Source: DASXSB01 sp036506275 (lineage in GTDB: Bacteria; Methylomirabilota; Methylomirabilia; Rokubacteriales; CSP1-6). Taken from it: a stretch of DNA of 13,131 nucleotides. The position numbers were made by a program, and so were the translations under genes. Position 1 is the stretch's first letter, and every line of letters begins with the position of its first letter. Positions 7,610 to 13,131 of this stretch are shown here, piece after piece. Location of the stretch: the NCBI GenBank assembly GCA_036506275.1, contig DASXSB010000006.1:1-13131 (forward strand). Reading direction: 5' to 3'. The notes beneath the pieces are model-generated. The model worked only from the letters and a program-made list of their open reading frames with translations, did not search any database and was not told where the DNA came from.

Positions 7610-7667
7610 GGGAGGGGGTGAGAACTCGATGGCGAAGAAGAAGGCGGCCAAGAAGAAGAAGAAGTAG
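7605..7667 (+). repeat. direct repeat copy 2 (ribosome binding site plus lysine micro-ORF)
   Basis: Second copy of the unit at 7500-7567, starting GCGACGGGAGGGGGTGAG and ending with the same AAGAAGAAGTAG. Its first bases also form the 3' arm of the preceding hairpin. Confidence 0.85.
7629..7667 (+). CDS. lysine-rich micro-ORF 2, 12-residue peptide
   Basis: The predicted peptide is MAKKKAAKKKKK, again eight lysines, all AAG. GGAGGGGGTGAG at 7611-7622 is a strong Shine-Dalgarno 6-7 nt before the ATG. Compared with copy 1, the centre is Ala-Ala instead of Gly-Gly and the Thr codon is lost in frame, so the M-A-K3-x2-K(n) layout is kept while sequence between the copies diverges. That pattern is what selection on the peptide would leave, though two copies are little evidence. 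The terminator hairpin begins 19 nt after the stop. A Lys-codon attenuator peptide is an alternative, but no biosynthetic gene follows on this strand. Confidence 0.6.
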   Translation: MAKKKAAKKKKK

Positions 7668-7686
7668 GGTGACGCTGTGTACCACC

Positions 7687-7713
7687 GGTGGGGGGTGGCG
7701 GCCTCCCACCTTT
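7687..7713 (+). terminator. rho-independent terminator closing the AbiEi_2/micro-ORF unit
   Basis: GGTGGGGGG (7687-7695) pairs with CCTCCCACC (7702-7710) as a 9-bp stem including one G-U pair, with a 6-nt loop. TTTAAT follows at once. The T-tract is short, but the G+C stem directly after the last micro-ORF and before a convergent gene fits a terminator. Confidence 0.6.
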
Positions 7714-7719
7714 AATCAT

Positions 7720-7747
7720 GCGGGAGGGGGCCAATGCCCCCTCCCGC
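7720..7747 (-). terminator. perfect 12-bp hairpin after rpmB, probable terminator
   Basis: GCGGGAGGGGGC (7720-7731) and GCCCCCTCCCGC (7736-7747) pair perfectly around a CAAT loop (ATTG on the minus strand). On the minus strand it begins 6 nt after the rpmB stop codon. The following minus-strand sequence (ATGATTAAAGG) lacks a real U-run, so termination may be inefficient or bidirectional between the convergent genes. Confidence 0.6.
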
Positions 7748-7753
7748 TCGTGC

Positions 7754-7945
7754 TTAAATGACTTTCGTGACTTTGCCCGCCTTGAGGCAGCGGGTGCACA
7801 CCCGCGCGCGCCGGACGCGCCCGTCCATCATCACCCGGATCGACAGGAGATTCGGGAGCCATCGGCGCTTGGTGAGCTTGTGAGCGTGGCTGATCGTATG
7901 TCCGACGGAGGGACCTTTCCCGCAGATATCGCAGCGCTGCGCCAT
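7754..7945 (-). CDS. rpmB: 50S ribosomal protein L28 (bL28), zinc-binding form
   Basis: This large-subunit ribosomal protein has 63 residues, with the family start MAQRCDICGKGPSVGHTISH, the basic core KRRWLPNL, and the end CTRCLKAGKVTKVI. It keeps both CxxC pairs (C5/C8 and C50/C53), so it is the zinc-ribbon C+ form. The frame is open further upstream (to 8071), but the ATG at 7945-7943 is the correct start: it gives the normal N-terminus, and minus-strand AAGGAG (7956-7951) lies 5 nt before it. The gene is monocistronic, divergent from recG, and convergent with the micro-ORF unit. Confidence 0.97.
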   Translation of the reverse strand: MAQRCDICGKGPSVGHTISHAHKLTKRRWLPNLLSIRVMMDGRVRRARVCTRCLKAGKVTKVI

Positions 7946-7991
7946 GACGACTCCTTGGAAGTGATTGCCGGGACGACGGCGACGAGCGTCG

Positions 7992-8020
7992 TTTATAGCA
8001 CGGCCGTCGTCGCCGGGCAA
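7992..8020 (-). promoter_or_regulatory. rpmB promoter
   Basis: On the minus strand, TTGCCC (8020-8015) is followed after exactly 17 bp by TATAAA (7997-7992), giving four and five matches to the sigma-70 consensus. The start would fall near 7985, leaving a ~40-nt leader. A 9-bp inverted repeat, CGGCGACGA (7977-7985) and TCGTCGCCG (8007-8015), flanks the -10. Confidence 0.7.
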
Positions 8021-8037
8021 AGATCGGCGCCCATTTC

Positions 8038-10134
8038 GTGACGACGGGGCGGGAGACGAGACCGGCTTCACTCACCACTCCGCTCCAGTTCCTCAAGGGC
8101 GTCGGGCCCGAGCGCGCCCGCCTCCTTGGACGCAAGGGCTTGACGACGGTGGAGGACGCGCTCTTCTTCATCCCGCTCCGCCACGAGGACCGCACCCGAC
8201 TGACGCCCCTGCGCGCGCTTCAGCCCGGACAGGTCGTGACGATCAGCGGCCTGATCGCGGGCCTGAGCCCGCCTCCCCCGGGGCGCTCGCGCCTGCCCTT
8301 CGCGGTGATGCTCCGCGACGAGACCGGAACCGCGACCGCCACCTGGTTCAATGCCGGCTATCTCGCGCGCGTGTTCAAGCGCGGACAGCGGCTCGTGCTG
8401 CACGGCAAGGTCGATCGCTTCCGGGGCGCCCTCACCATCCAGCATCCCGAGTACGAGATCGTCGAATCGGGCGAGGACGATCGTCTCCACACCGGACGCC
8501 TGGTGCCGGTCTACTCCACCACCGAAGGCCTCACGCAGCGTCCGCTGCGCTCGCTCATGCACCGCATCGTGGAGGGCTTCGCGAGCGAGGTGACGGAGAT
8601 CCTGCCCGAGGCCACGCGCGCCCGCCGCGGTCTCGCCCGTCTTCCCGACGCCCTGCGCGCCGCCCACTTTCCCGAGAGCGATGCCGACCTCGCGGCGGCG
8701 CGCCGGCGCCTCACCTTCGACGATTTCCTGCTCCTCCAGCTCGGCCTCGCCATCCTGCGCGCACGCACGACGCGCGCCAAGGGCATCGCCATGAGCCCAC
8801 GCGGCGAGCTGGTGGGGCGGCTGCGCGCCTCGTTGCCATGGTCGCTCACCGCCGCTCAGGATCGCGTGTGGGACGAGATCCGGCGCGACATGGCGGCGCC
8901 CCATCCGATGCATCGGCTCCTCCAGGGCGACGTCGGCTCCGGCAAGACGCTGGTGGCCGTCCTCGCCGTGCTCACGGCGGTGGAGGCGGGTTATCAGGCG
9001 GCGGTGATGGCGCCGACCGAAATCCTCGCCGAGCAGCACTTCGTGACCCTGCATCGATGGCTGGAACCGCTCGGCGTGAGCGTCACGCTCTTGACCTCCG
9101 CGCTGCGCGCGCGAGAGCGCACGGCCCGCCTGGCCGCGGTGGCGGCGGGGCAGATCCATTGCGTGGTCGGGACCCACGCCCTCGTGCAGGAGGCGGTGGA
9201 GTTCCGGCGCCTCGGCCTCGCCGTCGTGGACGAGCAGCACCGGTTCGGCGTCGCGCAGCGCGCGCGCCTGCGCGCGAAAGGCGAGCATCCGGACCTCCTC
9301 GTGATGACGGCCACCCCCATCCCCCGCACGCTCTCGCTCACCCTCTACGGTGATCTCGACGTCTCCGTGCTCGACGAGCTGCCGCCCGGACGGCGGCCCG
9401 TCGTCACCAAGGCGCGCACGGAGGGGAAGCGGCGCGACATCTATGCCTTCCTGCGCGCGCAGATCGACGAGGGACGCCAGGTCTACGTCGTGTATCCGCT
9501 CGTCGAGGAATCGGAGACGCTCGACCTCAAGGCGGCCACCGACATGGCGCGCCATCTCCAGCAGGACGTCTTTCCCGAGCTGACGGTGGGCCTGCTGCAC
9601 GGGCGCCAAGGCGTCGACGAGAAGGACGCCATCATGCAGCGATTCAAGGCGGGCGAGATCCACGTCCTCGTCTCCACCACCGTGATCGAGGTGGGCATCG
9701 ACGTTCCCAACGCGTCCGTGATGCTGATCGAGCACGCCGAGCGATTCGGGCTCTCCCAGCTCCACCAGCTCCGCGGTCGGGTCGGACGCGGGCCGTGGAA
9801 GTCCTACTGCATCCTCCTCACCGCGGGCCGCCTCACCGAGGACGCGCAGCATCGGATCGACGCCCTCGTCGCCACCAACGACGGATTCCGGATCGCGGAG
9901 GTCGACCTCCAGCTCCGCGGTCCCGGCGAGTTCTTCGGCACGCGCCAGTCGGGGTTGCCCGAGTTCAGGGTGGCCGACCTCCTCCGCGACGCGGCCGTGC
10001 TCGACGACGCGCGCCGCGAAGCGCTCGCCATCGTGGCCGCCGATCCCGAGCTGCGCGCGCCCGAGCAGAGCGGGCTGCGGGCCGCCCTCCTCGGGCGCTG
10101 GCGGGGCAAGCTCGACCTCGCGAGCGTGGGCTGA
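8038..10134 (+). CDS. recG: ATP-dependent DNA helicase RecG
   Basis: RecG remodels stalled replication forks and branched recombination intermediates. It has 698 residues, close to the E. coli length (693). The N-terminal wedge/OB region includes FLKGVGPERARLLGRKG and FFIPLRHEDRT (17-53). Helicase motifs follow in order: Walker A GDVGSGKT (297-304), APTEILAEQH, DEQH box VVDEQHRFG (396-404), MTATPIPRTL (423-432), STTVIEVGIDVPNA, and HQLRGRVGRG (576-585). The RecG-specific TNDGFRIAEVDLQLRGPGEF segment is at 613-632. The GTG at 8038 is the only start candidate before the conserved region, because an in-frame TAG lies at 7996-7998. It has no evident Shine-Dalgarno, so the transcript may be leaderless or poorly translated. 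rsmD starts one base after the stop. Confidence 0.95.
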   Translation: MTTGRETRPASLTTPLQFLKGVGPERARLLGRKGLTTVEDALFFIPLRHEDRTRLTPLRALQPGQVVTISGLIAGLSPPPPGRSRLPFAVMLRDETGTATATWFNAGYLARVFKRGQRLVLHGKVDRFRGALTIQHPEYEIVESGEDDRLHTGRLVPVYSTTEGLTQRPLRSLMHRIVEGFASEVTEILPEATRARRGLARLPDALRAAHFPESDADLAAARRRLTFDDFLLLQLGLAILRARTTRAKGIAMSPRGELVGRLRASLPWSLTAAQDRVWDEIRRDMAAPHPMHRLLQGDVGSGKTLVAVLAVLTAVEAGYQAAVMAPTEILAEQHFVTLHRWLEPLGVSVTLLTSALRARERTARLAAVAAGQIHCVVGTHALVQEAVEFRRLGLAVVDEQHRFGVAQRARLRAKGEHPDLLVMTATPIPRTLSLTLYGDLDVSVLDELPPGRRPVVTKARTEGKRRDIYAFLRAQIDEGRQVYVVYPLVEESETLDLKAATDMARHLQQDVFPELTVGLLHGRQGVDEKDAIMQRFKAGEIHVLVSTTVIEVGIDVPNASVMLIEHAERFGLSQLHQLRGRVGRGPWKSYCILLTAGRLTEDAQHRIDALVATNDGFRIAEVDLQLRGPGEFFGTRQSGLPEFRVADLLRDAAVLDDARREALAIVAADPELRAPEQSGLRAALLGRWRGKLDLASVG

Positions 10135-10135
10135 C

Positions 10136-10693
10136 GTGCGCGTCATCGCGGGCGCGCTCAAGGGACGGCGTCTGGTCACCGCGCGCGGCGCCGCCACGCG
10201 ACCCACCGCCGATCAGGTTCGCATCGCGCTCATGGACACGCTGATGCCGTGGCTGCCCGGTGCCCGCGTGCTCGATCTCTTCGCGGGCGCGGGCGGGGTG
10301 GGCCTCGAAGCCCTGTCGCGGGGCGCCGCCCACGCCACCTTCGTGGAGCGCGCGCCGCAGGCGGTGGCCGCGCTCCGGCGCAACATCGCCGCCCTCGGCG
10401 TGGAGGCGCAGGCCCGCGTGCTCGCGATGGAGGCGGCGCGCGCGCTCGACGGCCTCGGCGGACGACACGAGCGCTTCGAGGTCGTGTTCCTCGATCCGCC
10501 CTACGAGAGCGACCTCGGTCCCGTCACCGTGGAGCAGGTGGCGCGCCACCATCTCGCCGCGCCCGGCGGCGTCGTCATCGCGCAGCACTTCACGAAGCGG
10601 GCGGCCGTGCTCGCCGAGCTTCCCGACTTGACGGCGTTCCGCGCGCGGCGATTCGGGGAGACAACCTTGACATTTTTTCGAGCGCGAGAGTAG
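10136..10693 (+). CDS. rsmD: 16S rRNA (guanine-966-N2) methyltransferase RsmD
   Basis: RsmD uses S-adenosylmethionine to methylate 16S rRNA G966 near the P site. It has 185 residues, the usual size. Visible motifs are MRVIAGALKGRRL at the N-terminus, TRPTADQVRIALM (21-33), the SAM-binding loop VLDLFAGAGGVGLEALSRGA (45-64), and the catalytic DPPY in FLDPPYESD (118-126). The GTG start follows the recG stop by one nucleotide, so translation is likely coupled. recG, rsmD and coaD adjacent is a frequent bacterial arrangement. The 3' end contains a likely promoter for coaD. Confidence 0.95.
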   Translation: MRVIAGALKGRRLVTARGAATRPTADQVRIALMDTLMPWLPGARVLDLFAGAGGVGLEALSRGAAHATFVERAPQAVAALRRNIAALGVEAQARVLAMEAARALDGLGGRHERFEVVFLDPPYESDLGPVTVEQVARHHLAAPGGVVIAQHFTKRAAVLAELPDLTAFRARRFGETTLTFFRARE

Positions 10694-10696
10694 AGT
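10667..10696 (+). promoter_or_regulatory. internal promoter for coaD
   Basis: A perfect TTGACA (10667-10672) is followed after 18 bp by TAGAGT (10691-10696; four of six), with an A+T stretch CATTTTTTCG directly after the -35. The -10 overlaps the rsmD stop codon. The predicted start, near 10703, is about 18 nt before the coaD GTG and keeps its AGGAGG. Confidence 0.5.
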
Positions 10697-10720
10697 CCGG
10701 AGGCTGCACGAGGAGGCCCG

Positions 10721-11209
10721 GTGGGCAAGCGCGCGGTGTATCCCGGCATGTTCGATCCCATCCACAACGGGCATCTCGACGTCATCGAGCGCAGCCTTCG
10801 CATCTTCGACGAGCTCATCGTGGCGGTGGTGGCGAACCCCTCCAAGGAGCCGCTCTTCTCCGCGAAGGAGCGGCTGGAGATGATCGACGAGTCCATCGCG
10901 CAGCATCGCAGCAACTTCCGCATCGTGGCCTTCGATGGACTCCTCATCGACCTCGTGGCGCGGGAGCGCGCGGACTGCATCGTGCGCGGTATCCGCGCCG
11001 TTTCCGACTTCGAGTACGAGTTCCAGATGGCGCTCATGAACCGCAAGCTGCGCTCCACGGTGGAGACGGTCTTCCTCATGCCGCACGATAAGTACACCTA
11101 CATCTCGTCCCGCCTCATCAAGGAGGTGGCGAGCTTCGGCACCTCGGTGGCGGGCCTGGTGCCGCCGGTGGTGGAGAAGCGCCTCACGGAGAAGTTTCCA
11201 CCGCGGTGA
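10721..11209 (+). CDS. coaD: phosphopantetheine adenylyltransferase CoaD
   Basis: CoaD transfers AMP from ATP to 4'-phosphopantetheine, the penultimate step of coenzyme A synthesis. It has 162 residues, the normal length. The nucleotidyltransferase HxGH motif is HNGH (15-18, catalytic H18) within VYPGMFDPIHNGHLDVIERS. K42 (NPSKEPL), the RGIRAVSDFEYEFQMALMNRKL segment (89-110) and YISSRLIKEVASFG (127-140) are all present. Position 10 is Met where E. coli CoaD and most relatives have Thr in GTFDP, which is odd for an active-site position. The GTG start has AGGAGG at 10711-10716, 4 nt upstream. It is likely co-transcribed with recG-rsmD and may also use its own promoter. Confidence 0.96.
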   Translation: MGKRAVYPGMFDPIHNGHLDVIERSLRIFDELIVAVVANPSKEPLFSAKERLEMIDESIAQHRSNFRIVAFDGLLIDLVARERADCIVRGIRAVSDFEYEFQMALMNRKLRSTVETVFLMPHDKYTYISSRLIKEVASFGTSVAGLVPPVVEKRLTEKFPPR

Positions 11210-11228
11210 GCGGAAAGAAGGATCCCGG

Positions 11229-12422
11229 ATGCTCGCCGACCGCCTGAAGACGCTCGCCCCTTCCTCCACGCTCGCCGTGCAGGCCAAGGCCAAGGAGCTC
11301 CGCGCGCGGGGCGTGAACGTCATCTCCTTCGGCGCCGGTGAGCCCGACTTCGACACGCCGTCCCGCATCAAGGAGGCGGCGGTGGCCGCCCTCCAGCGCG
11401 GCCACACCAAGTACACCGAGGTCCCGGGCGTGCCCGAGCTCCGCGCGGCCGTGTGCGCGAAGCTGAAGCGCGACAACAACCTCGACTACGAGCCGGCGGA
11501 CGTCCTCGTGTCGTGCGGCGCCAAGCACACGCTCTTCAACATGGTCGTCGCGCTCATCGACCCCGGCGACGAGGTGCTCGTCCCGAGCCCGTACTGGGTG
11601 TCGTATCCGGAGCAGGTGAAGCTCGTGGGCGGGGTGCCGGTGCCGGTGGCCACCGACGAGGCGACCGGCTTCGATCTCGATCCCGCCCGTCTGCGGGCGG
11701 CGGTGACGCCGCGCACGAAGGCGATCATCCTGAACAGTCCCAACAATCCGACGGGGGCGGTGTTCTCGCTCGACGCCCTCCGCGAGGCGGGCCGCCTCGC
11801 CGTGGAGCGAGGGTTGTGGCTGGTCTCCGACGAATGCTACGAGGCGCTGACGTTCGAGGGTCGCCACGTCTCCGTGGCCTCCCTGGGCGCCGACGTGAAG
11901 GCGCGCACCCTCGTCATCAACACCTGCTCGAAGGCGTACGCGATGACGGGGTGGCGCATCGGCTACGCCGCCGGCCCGCGCGAGCTCATCCGGGCCATGA
12001 CCGACGTTCAGAGCCAGGTGACGTCGAACCCGTCCTCCGTCGCGCAGTGGGCGGCGGTGGAAGCGCTCGCCGGCTCGCAGGATGAAGTCGCGAAGATGGC
12101 GGGCGAGTTCGACCGGCGCCGCCGTCTCATCGTGGACGGCCTCAACGCCCTGCCTGGTGTGCGCATCGTCATGCCACGGGGAGCGTTCTACGCGTTCGCG
12201 AACGTCTCCGGGCTCATCGGGCGCCGCGATCCCGGCACCGGCGCGCCTTTGCGCGGCTCGGCAGACGTCACCGCCTTTCTCCTCGAGCACGCGCAGGTGG
12301 CGGTGGTGCCGGGCGTTGACTTCGGCTCCGACGTCCACATCCGGCTGTCCTACGCGACGAGCGCAGAGCTCATCCGCGAGGGCCTCGCGCGGATGGCAGC
12401 GGCGATCGCGCGCCTGCGCTGA
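11229..12422 (+). CDS. aspC: PLP-dependent class I aminotransferase (aspartate/prephenate type, subgroup I-gamma)
   Basis: This enzyme transfers an amino group from aspartate to a 2-oxo acid; relatives in this subgroup also transaminate prephenate to arogenate. It has 397 residues. Motifs include ISFGAGEPDFDTP (32-44), SPYWVSYPEQV (120-130), SPNNPTGAV (170-178, with the PLP-contacting Asn), SDECYEAL (D201 and Y204), the Schiff-base lysine K235 in NTCSKAYAMTGWRIGYA, and the substrate-carboxylate Arg R372 in IRLSYATS. The overall pattern closely resembles Thermus thermophilus AspC as I recall it. Exact substrate range cannot be fixed from sequence, so the gene symbol is a family-level assignment. 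AAGGA at 11218-11222 lies 6 nt before the ATG, and the gene starts 19 nt after coaD. Confidence 0.92.
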   Translation: MLADRLKTLAPSSTLAVQAKAKELRARGVNVISFGAGEPDFDTPSRIKEAAVAALQRGHTKYTEVPGVPELRAAVCAKLKRDNNLDYEPADVLVSCGAKHTLFNMVVALIDPGDEVLVPSPYWVSYPEQVKLVGGVPVPVATDEATGFDLDPARLRAAVTPRTKAIILNSPNNPTGAVFSLDALREAGRLAVERGLWLVSDECYEALTFEGRHVSVASLGADVKARTLVINTCSKAYAMTGWRIGYAAGPRELIRAMTDVQSQVTSNPSSVAQWAAVEALAGSQDEVAKMAGEFDRRRRLIVDGLNALPGVRIVMPRGAFYAFANVSGLIGRRDPGTGAPLRGSADVTAFLLEHAQVAVVPGVDFGSDVHIRLSYATSAELIREGLARMAAAIARLR

Positions 12423-12435
12423 CGCCTCCCCGGCG

Positions 12436-13131
12436 GTGACGGAGGATCTCCCCACCGCGGAGATCGTGGCCGCGGTGGCGGCCGCGCCCGTCACCATGCT
12501 GATCGGGACCAGCGAAGCGGGCAAGACCTCCCTCGCCACCGCTCTCGCCAACGCCCTCACCGCGCGCGGGCAGGCGGTGGCGCTCGTCGACGCCGACGTC
12601 GGGCAATCGGAGATCGGGCCCGCCACCACCGTCGGCCTCGGCCGCGTGACGCGAGCGCTGACGCGCCTGGGCGACGCGGAGCCGATCGCGCTCCGCTTCG
12701 TGGGGACGACGTCACCCGTGCGCGAGATGACGGCGGTCGTGGACGCCACCGCCCGCCTCGTGGACCACGCGCGCGCGCTGGGCTTCGCGCGCATCATCGT
12801 CGACACGTCGGGCCTGGTCGCGGGTGACATCGGCCGCGCCCTCAAGCGGCGCAAGATCGATCGCGTGCGGCCGGACCTGATCGTGGCCCTCGAGCGCAAC
12901 CGCGAGTGCGACCACATCCTGGCGCCGTACATCGCGCGCGGTCAGCCCGCGGTGCGGCGCGTCTCCGCCCTCGCGGCGCCGCGGCGCCGCAGCGACACCG
13001 CCCGCCGCCAGCACCGTGCGCGCAGCCTCGCCGCCTACCTGGGGACGGCGCGGGCGCGGCGCATCGATCTCCGCCGGGTCTCGCTGCGCACCGTGCGCGG
13101 CGCCGCGCTTCCGCGCGCAGATCTCGAAACG
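12436..13131 (+). CDS. Clp1-like P-loop polynucleotide kinase/GTPase, 3'-truncated by the window edge
   Basis: The frame is open to the last base, with 232 residues visible. It has the features of the Clp1/Grc3 P-loop family (PF16575 in my judgement): Walker A GTSEAGKT (24-31), the family signature DADVGQSEIG (52-61), FVGTTSPV, and a Walker-B-like IIVDTSGLV (120-128) followed by GRALKRRKIDRVRPDLIVALERN. Characterised Clp1/Grc3 members phosphorylate RNA or DNA 5'-hydroxyl ends, but bacterial members are little studied. An Arg-rich stretch follows at about residues 176-200. The GTG at 12436, 13 nt after the aminotransferase stop, is the first reasonable start. An ATG at 12496 is too close to Walker A, leaving only two residues before it. 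No clear ribosome binding site was seen. Confidence 0.82.
   Translation, partial: MTEDLPTAEIVAAVAAAPVTMLIGTSEAGKTSLATALANALTARGQAVALVDADVGQSEIGPATTVGLGRVTRALTRLGDAEPIALRFVGTTSPVREMTAVVDATARLVDHARALGFARIIVDTSGLVAGDIGRALKRRKIDRVRPDLIVALERNRECDHILAPYIARGQPAVRRVSALAAPRRRSDTARRQHRARSLAAYLGTARARRIDLRRVSLRTVRGAALPRADLET

Noticed and set aside
7526..7667. Lysine leader-peptide attenuator controlling a downstream biosynthetic gene
   Set aside because: The terminator hairpin fits the layout, but the next gene on this strand is recG about 330 nt away, past a convergent gene. There is no lysine-related target, so it is kept only as an alternative.
7682..7691. CCACCGGTGG perfect 10-bp palindrome
   Set aside because: It has no loop and overlaps the terminator stem; short GC palindromes are frequent at this composition.
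7447..7761. A 104-codon + strand frame spanning the micro-ORF region
   Set aside because: Starts inside the AbiEi_2 gene out of frame, has no ribosome binding site, and reads the lysine micro-ORFs as Glu/Arg-rich low complexity; the short ORFs with strong sites explain the region better.
8068..10206. A 712-codon minus-strand open frame opposite recG
   Set aside because: Mirror frame of recG; no recognisable domain, biased composition, and every RecG motif is intact on the + strand.
11184..12932. A 582-codon minus-strand open frame opposite the aminotransferase and Clp1-like gene
   Set aside because: Arg/Ala/Gly/His-rich shadow frame crossing several well-supported genes.

Overview
The window is a GC-rich (roughly two-thirds G+C by eye), densely packed bacterial chromosome segment, almost entirely on the + strand. 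Gene content and protein style (single bifunctional Rel, short SecD, class I-gamma aminotransferase, a Clp1-like kinase) would fit a Candidatus Rokubacteria/Methylomirabilota-like or deep proteobacterial lineage. That placement is an impression from sequence style, not a computed one. Both ends cut genes: tgt lacks its 5' part and the Clp1-like kinase lacks its 3' part.

Positions 1-6319 are a run of housekeeping genes. They comprise tgt (queuosine tRNA modification), yajC, secD and secF (SecYEG accessory complex), a bifunctional (p)ppGpp synthetase/hydrolase (rel), and a small HExxH zincin-like protein. tgt/yajC and yajC/secD overlap by a few bases, and the later gaps are 7 to about 50 nt, so this looks like one operon.

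Positions 6320-7753 form a different, accessory-looking block. A locally AT-richer stretch carries a near-consensus promoter with a perfect 18-bp palindrome over its -10/start region. Next come an orphan AbiEi_2-type winged-helix protein (the antitoxin/regulator half of type IV toxin-antitoxin systems, with no AbiEii toxin nearby) and two tandem micro-ORFs. The micro-ORFs encode MAKKKGGKKTKKK and MAKKKAAKKKKK, each behind a very strong Shine-Dalgarno sequence. Two contiguous hairpins separate them, and a G+C hairpin with a short T-tract ends the unit. This self-contained promoter-operator-regulator-micropeptide-terminator unit is the most unusual part of the window.

Positions 7754-13131 return to housekeeping. 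rpmB (zinc-type L28) lies on the minus strand with its own promoter, divergent from recG. After recG come rsmD, coaD (with a likely extra promoter inside the rsmD 3' end), an aspartate/prephenate-type aminotransferase, and the truncated Clp1-like P-loop polynucleotide kinase. No tRNA, rRNA, CRISPR array, insertion sequence or origin was seen.
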